Shown in pieces: positions 7,516 to 10,987 of a DNA stretch of 10,987 bases. The stretch is from Thalassiosira profunda (lineage: Eukaryota; Bacillariophyta; Thalassiosirophyceae; Thalassiosirales; Thalassiosiraceae). The stretch lies in NCBI GenBank assembly GCA_036939355.1, contig JALLAP010001706.1, forward strand, positions 1-10,987, read 5' to 3'. Positions within the stretch are counted from its first letter, which is position 1. Every line of letters begins with the position of its first letter. The notes below the pieces were generated by a model, which was given only the letters and a program-made list of their open reading frames with translations, was not told the origin of the DNA and searched no databases. A program made the position numbers and the translations under genes.

Positions 7516-8450
7516 ATGAAATCCTCCTCCTTCCTCTTCCTCTTCCTCTCCCTCGTCACCCGCGTAGTCGTCGTGCCAGCGGCGGCTCGGACGTGGGGCG
7601 ATGCCGCTCACAAGACGTGGACACGGGGTCCCAGCGGTCTCCGCGGTCGTGAGCTCGAGATCTCCGCCAACTCGACCGCGGTAGCGCTCAAGGTCTTCGC
7701 TCCGAGGGCTGCGGCGCCCCGGGAGCGTCCGCTCAGGCTGGTGAAATCGCGGATCGGTCATGGGTCTACTCCCATGGCCACCTTTGTGGTCCAGTCCCAC
7801 GACCGGGCTCATGCCTCGACTGCTCGCTGGTTCGTGGGCGGCGGCGCAGGTGGCCGTGGCGGCGGCGACGATCCTGGCGGTGAGTCGATTGATTCTGTTT
7901 GTTTGCCAGTGCATACTCGGTTGGCTTCCGCTCATTTATCTCCTGATGTATTGCTGCCAGGCCGTGGCCCACCTCCTTCCAGTCCTACGGGGCTCGGGGA
8001 GCGCAACTTCCTTCAGTGGCTGGACTGGCAAATCCAGCGGGACTTTTGGCGGATGTTCGTGAGCCATGGATGGCGCATCGTCGATTCAACCGCCGCTCCG
8101 TCCCTGCGCCTCCAGCACAACCAAAACCACCAGGCATCGACTCCTTTTGGCGGCGGTATCGCCCGAGGCGTCCAACGTGCCGCTGCCGCCGTTGCTCGCG
8201 GCCTCGGTCGCTTCGCCCGAGCCGTCCGCCACGCCCTTGGACAAGACGGAGTCGCCAGCGACACCAGCGACCGAGAGTTACAGGGGCAGGTTCAGTCGTC
8301 GGATTCCAGCGAGAGCCCCCGCTCGATCCCGAGCGATGCTTCTGCTGTGTATGCGGCTCCAACTCTCCTGCCGCCTTCTCACTCGAGCACCGACACAAGC
8401 CCATCCAGCGCACCTTCGCCCAATCATTCGATTTCCTACGCCCCGAGCAG
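7516..8450 (+). CDS. 5' part of a long gene: predicted signal peptide and low-complexity region, unknown function
   Basis: Exons 7516-7879 and 7961-8450 (intron 81 nt, GTGAGT...TGCCAG, phase 1) give about 284 residues. The ATG at 7516 has A at -3 and places a hydrophobic Ser/Phe/Leu stretch at once at the N-terminus; the ATG at 7477 in the same frame has a poor context. The stretch ends near VVVVPAAA, a plausible signal cleavage region. A Gly-rich segment follows, then an aromatic patch (FLQWLDWQIQRDFW), an Ala/Arg-rich helix and a Ser/Pro-rich linker. The exon ends at CAG|GTGAGT, a perfect donor; failing to splice gives TGA at 8452. The join to the exon at 8523 is one base out of frame, so this may be a separate short gene of 285 residues, the N-terminus of the next entry broken by an indel, or a decaying gene. 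I do not recognise any family. Confidence 0.55.
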
Positions 8451-8522
8451 GTGAGTTGTCCCTCTGTGCGTTAGGAACACATTGTATGCACTCAATCTAA
8501 CACACGCTTTCTCCGTTGCTAG

Positions 8523-10590
8523 GAACACGATCTCCTACTGACGTCCTGGAGTTTGCCTCTCTTCTCGGTCCCTCCGACGGAGAGGCTGTCGAGTGCGACC
8601 CTCGTCTGTGGTTCTTCGAAGGGTGCGGTGCTTCCAACCCAGTCAAGGCCGCGGCCAACAGGGTGATCGAGTCCGATAGCGCCCAGCTCACTCCGCTGCG
8701 GAGCGTCGTCCGCGATGCTCTGGTCCTCGTCAACGACCCAGCACCTCAGCCCAAGTCCTTTGTCAAGCAAGCCAACGACATCCGCCTTGCGATGGGAGCG
8801 CAGATCGAGGCCGTCGGCGAGCAATGGAAGGGACGGGCGAACGTTGGCGACGCCATCAGCCTCGATACACTTATTGCGATTGTGAAGCACTACGCCCCTC
8901 CAAGCTGCCTCGGCCACAACGATCCCAACCACCCCGGCAGCAAGATTGCTCGAAACAACGCCTGCATCGTCCCTTGGCTCCTGACCATCGCCAGATCGTT
9001 GCACAAGGAGTCCGGAGGCACGTGGGACGACAAGGTTCACCCTCAATACGTCGGCAAGAGACTCGTGTTCGTCGATGCCATTCCCATCCTCCCGTTCTCC
9101 AAGGATGCCCACGTCGCGGATTTCCGGGCGTTTGCCCATGACGCCGACATTTCCATGGAGGAGCTCCACTTGATCGGATTCACACTGTTCACTTTGCACG
9201 CCCGAGCGCACGACTTGTATCAGAACGGACCGCTGACGGCTGCCGTTGCCACCCGCGCTGGCTGGAGGGCGTCGTTCGATGCCAGTGCTCCGGAGACGGC
9301 AGATTGTGCCAACGTGCTGGGAATGGTCGCGCACGGCCAGTGCTGGGCCATGCGGCTGCCTCTCATGAACGTGCTGGTCCATTTGGACGAGGACATTCGA
9401 TCGTACAGCAGCATCCTCCTCCGGCTCTACTCTGTCCTCGCCCAGCCCGACGATTCGACGTTCATGCCCAACCCACCGGAAGAATCTCGCGTCGCTCAGC
9501 GCTTCGGTGCCCGCATGGACGAGGATCTGTCGCCGGAGGAGAGGCAGGCCCGGATTGATGCGATGGAGGAGCAGTTGAAACGCTGCCGGGCCGCACAAGA
9601 TACAGCCTGGGCCGCCTATCACAATTTGCTTGGTGGTATGGAAGAGGAGGAGATCGAAGCGTTCGTGGAAGCCGTGGACTCGAGCGATCCCGACAATGAG
9701 GAGAGCGTGAGCGTTGCGAAAGTACCCTCGTGGATCTACAAAGTGCTCGACGCCCTCGCGAGGGGACGTGAGACCATTGCCGCCGCTCAAGCTGCTGTTC
9801 GTGCCAACAAGGCATCGAGCACGCAGCTATCGATTGTGCAACGCAGACGTGCGGGTAGCGCGAGGGGACGCGAGACGCAAGCCAAGGGCGGCCATCAGGG
9901 TCTCGCGACGGGACGAGGGATTGTTGCCGCCGCCGAAGCTGCAGTTCGTGCCGACGATGCATCGAGCAAGCAAGTGTCGATTGTGCAAAGCATACGTGAG
10001 GGTAGAGCGAAGGGACGAGAGATGACGCTAGCTGCCGAAACGTCCGAGGAAATCGTGAGAGGGCGAGTGGTGCGAGGCGCAGATGATGTCAAATGGGAAG
10101 AAAAATACGTGAGTGCTCATTGCTTACTTGTCGTCTCTATTTTCCTCTCCGTCGTTTCAACAACATTACTATTGCTCGGCAGGCTCTTCTCGTGAAATTC
10201 CATGCAAAATACGGCCACGCCCGCGTCGCGGCTTCCCACGATGCATCCCTGAATGGGTGGGTTGTTACGCTTCGGCAAATTCGCAGGGGCACCAGTGTCG
10301 GGACCTTGACGAAGGACCGCATTCGTCGGCTAGATTTGCTTGGCTTTGATTGGAACCCATCGACGGCACGGGCTTACGGTGAGAGAACCACTCACATCGA
10401 GGCCGTGGTCCGTCGGCACTGCGACGGCGACGAGGAGTTGATGAAAGTGTTCCTCGAGAACTACACTGCCGGGGAGCTCATTGACGACTTCCACCCTGCG
10501 TTCGAACAGTACGGCAACAGGGAAGTCAAGAAGAGCCTCGAGACCATCAAGAAGAGGCTCGCCAAGAAGGCAAACGAGAGCGACGAGTAG
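8523..10590 (+). CDS. Large unknown domain with tandem duplication and C-terminal helicase-associated (HA) domain; start unresolved
   Basis: Exons 8523-10108 and 10183-10590 (intron 74 nt, GTGAGT...CGGCAG, phase 0) give at least 663 residues. There is no ATG in frame until about 8791, while coding-like sequence begins at about 8525, and an acceptor (TTGCTAG) sits at 8521-8522. So this is an internal exon whose upstream exon should be 7961-8450. The first 400 residues are a helical-looking domain I cannot place, followed by an acidic segment. Two 49-residue repeats start at 9755. A single HA domain (PF03457-like) straddles the last intron: WEEKY in exon 8523-10108, then KYGHARV, NGWVVTLRQIR, GTLTKDRIRRLDLLGFDW. 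HA domains are found after helicases and as free-standing copies, expanded in diatoms and relatives, and are thought to bind nucleic acid. No helicase motifs (DExx box) are seen. The tail is Lys-rich and ends ANESDE. Confidence 0.75.
9755..10048 (+). repeat. Two in-frame 147-bp tandem repeats (49 residues each)
   Basis: Copy 1 is 9755-9901 and copy 2 is 9902-10048. By eye about 26 of the first 40 aligned residues match, including AAA..AAVRA, ASS.Q.SIVQ and GRE. The last nine residues differ. Each unit has two GRE/GRG elements. The predicted structure is Ala/Arg-rich helix; function unknown. Confidence 0.75.
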
Positions 10591-10663
10591 ATTTGTGTGC
10601 ATGCCTTCGTAAATGTTTAGATTTGATCTGTTTTGATACAATAGCTTGGCAAGGAGCGACAAA

Positions 10664-10987
10664 ATGCCCAAGAAGGTATGTTCTTTCACCCGTTCCTCGA
10701 AGGATGGAAGACGTTCCTGCTGTGCGGGCCATTGTTAAGCGCGAACGCTGTGTTTGGGCTCATGTGCGCACCTCGTGGCGTACCATTGTCCTGCGAATTC
10801 GGCGTACCGCCCCGCCGGCGCCGGTTCACATTCTGATTCGACACCCCGCTGAAATGATAGCCGCTCGAGGCCGAGAGGTTTCGAACCCGATTCATACTGG
10901 ACGCCATCGACCCGCCGGAGCTGGTAGAGGATGAAAAGGGCCGGAAAGAATTCCCAGGCGACGCCCGCTGGTTCATGCTGTTCATGA
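10664..10987 (+). CDS. Possible 5' end of a further gene (model A, + strand; runs out of window)
   Basis: An ATG in strong context (CAAAATG) at 10664 begins MPKK and reaches a near-perfect donor AAG|GTATGT at 10676. A phase-compatible exon could start at 10861 after ...GATAG and read PLEAERFRTRFILDAIDPP onward with a natural mix of acidic and hydrophobic residues to the window edge. The required intron (185 nt, GC-rich) is longer than most introns here. No family is recognised. This model is incompatible with the minus-strand candidate over the same bases. Confidence 0.3.
10686..10987 (-). CDS. Possible 3' end of a Ser/Asn/Gly-rich protein (model B, - strand; 5' end outside window)
   Basis: An open frame of 100 codons runs from the window edge to a TGA at 10688-10686. 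It encodes a disordered Ser/Asn/Gly/Arg-rich tail with NRRRRGG. It would converge on the preceding gene with 95 bp between stops, an arrangement seen twice elsewhere here. Third codon positions coincide with those of the competing + frame, so base composition cannot separate them. Ser-rich composition can be a shadow of Asp/Glu codons on the other strand. Confidence 0.3.
   Translation of the reverse strand, partial: MNSMNQRASPGNSFRPFSSSTSSGGSMASSMNRVRNLSASSGYHFSGVSNQNVNRRRRGGTPNSQDNGTPRGAHMSPNTAFALNNGPHSRNVFHPSRNG

Noticed and set aside
7760..8062. 100-codon frame with a membrane-like segment
   Set aside because: The hydrophobic part is translation of the T-rich intron 7880-7960 in another frame, a common artefact.
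8016..8450. Alternative + frames open across the 7961-8450 exon
   Set aside because: Only the annotated frame joins the upstream exon in phase and has codon choice like the following exon. The frame that would join 8523 in phase has a stop at 8060.
8519..9790. 423-codon open frame on the minus strand
   Set aside because: Antisense shadow of the 8523-10108 exon. The + frame is continuous past it, is flanked by good splice sites and carries the repeats and HA domain.

Overview
This is nuclear DNA of a gene-dense eukaryote, most likely a single-celled alga with a secondary plastid (stramenopile-like; assignment at low confidence). Four observations support this. Coding frames are broken by short spliceosomal introns (72-88 nt, plus one of about 370 nt), most starting GTGAGT. 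One gene is a cytosolic 80S ribosomal protein (eL37). One protein starts with a signal peptide ending in an Ala-Phe cleavage site, as in plastid proteins of algae with a red secondary plastid. One protein carries a helicase-associated (HA) domain, a family expanded in diatoms and relatives. No bacterial operons, IS elements, CRISPR arrays, tRNAs or rRNAs were seen.

Layout: (1) 1-1689 (+), 3' part of an HCN/CNG/EAG-class cation channel with a cyclic-nucleotide-binding domain and an unusual GFETPP pore filter. (2) 1930-2904 (-), intronless NAD(P)-binding atypical SDR with a probable plastid leader. (3) 3127-3776 (+), ribosomal protein eL37 whose first exon is only the ATG, followed by a long hairpin-bearing intron. 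(4) 4141-5570 (-), conserved-looking coiled-coil protein of unknown function. (5) 5979-7065 (+), four-pass tetraspanin-like membrane protein with charged tails. (6) 7516-10590 (+), a predicted secretory-leader region followed by a large unknown region, a 49-residue tandem duplication and an HA domain. The two halves of (6) are joined by a canonical intron but their frames differ by one base. (7) About 10664-10987, the edge of another gene whose strand cannot be settled.

The genes alternate in strand. Genes 1/2 and 3/4 converge (240 and 364 bp between stops). Genes 2/3 and 4/5 diverge from 222-bp and 408-bp spacers that probably act as shared promoters. The genes do not form an obvious pathway; this looks like ordinary compact nuclear gene order. 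The items most worth follow-up are the channel pore, the gene 6 architecture and its frame break, and the structured first intron of eL37. The 240-bp spacer 1690-1929 shows nothing recognisable.
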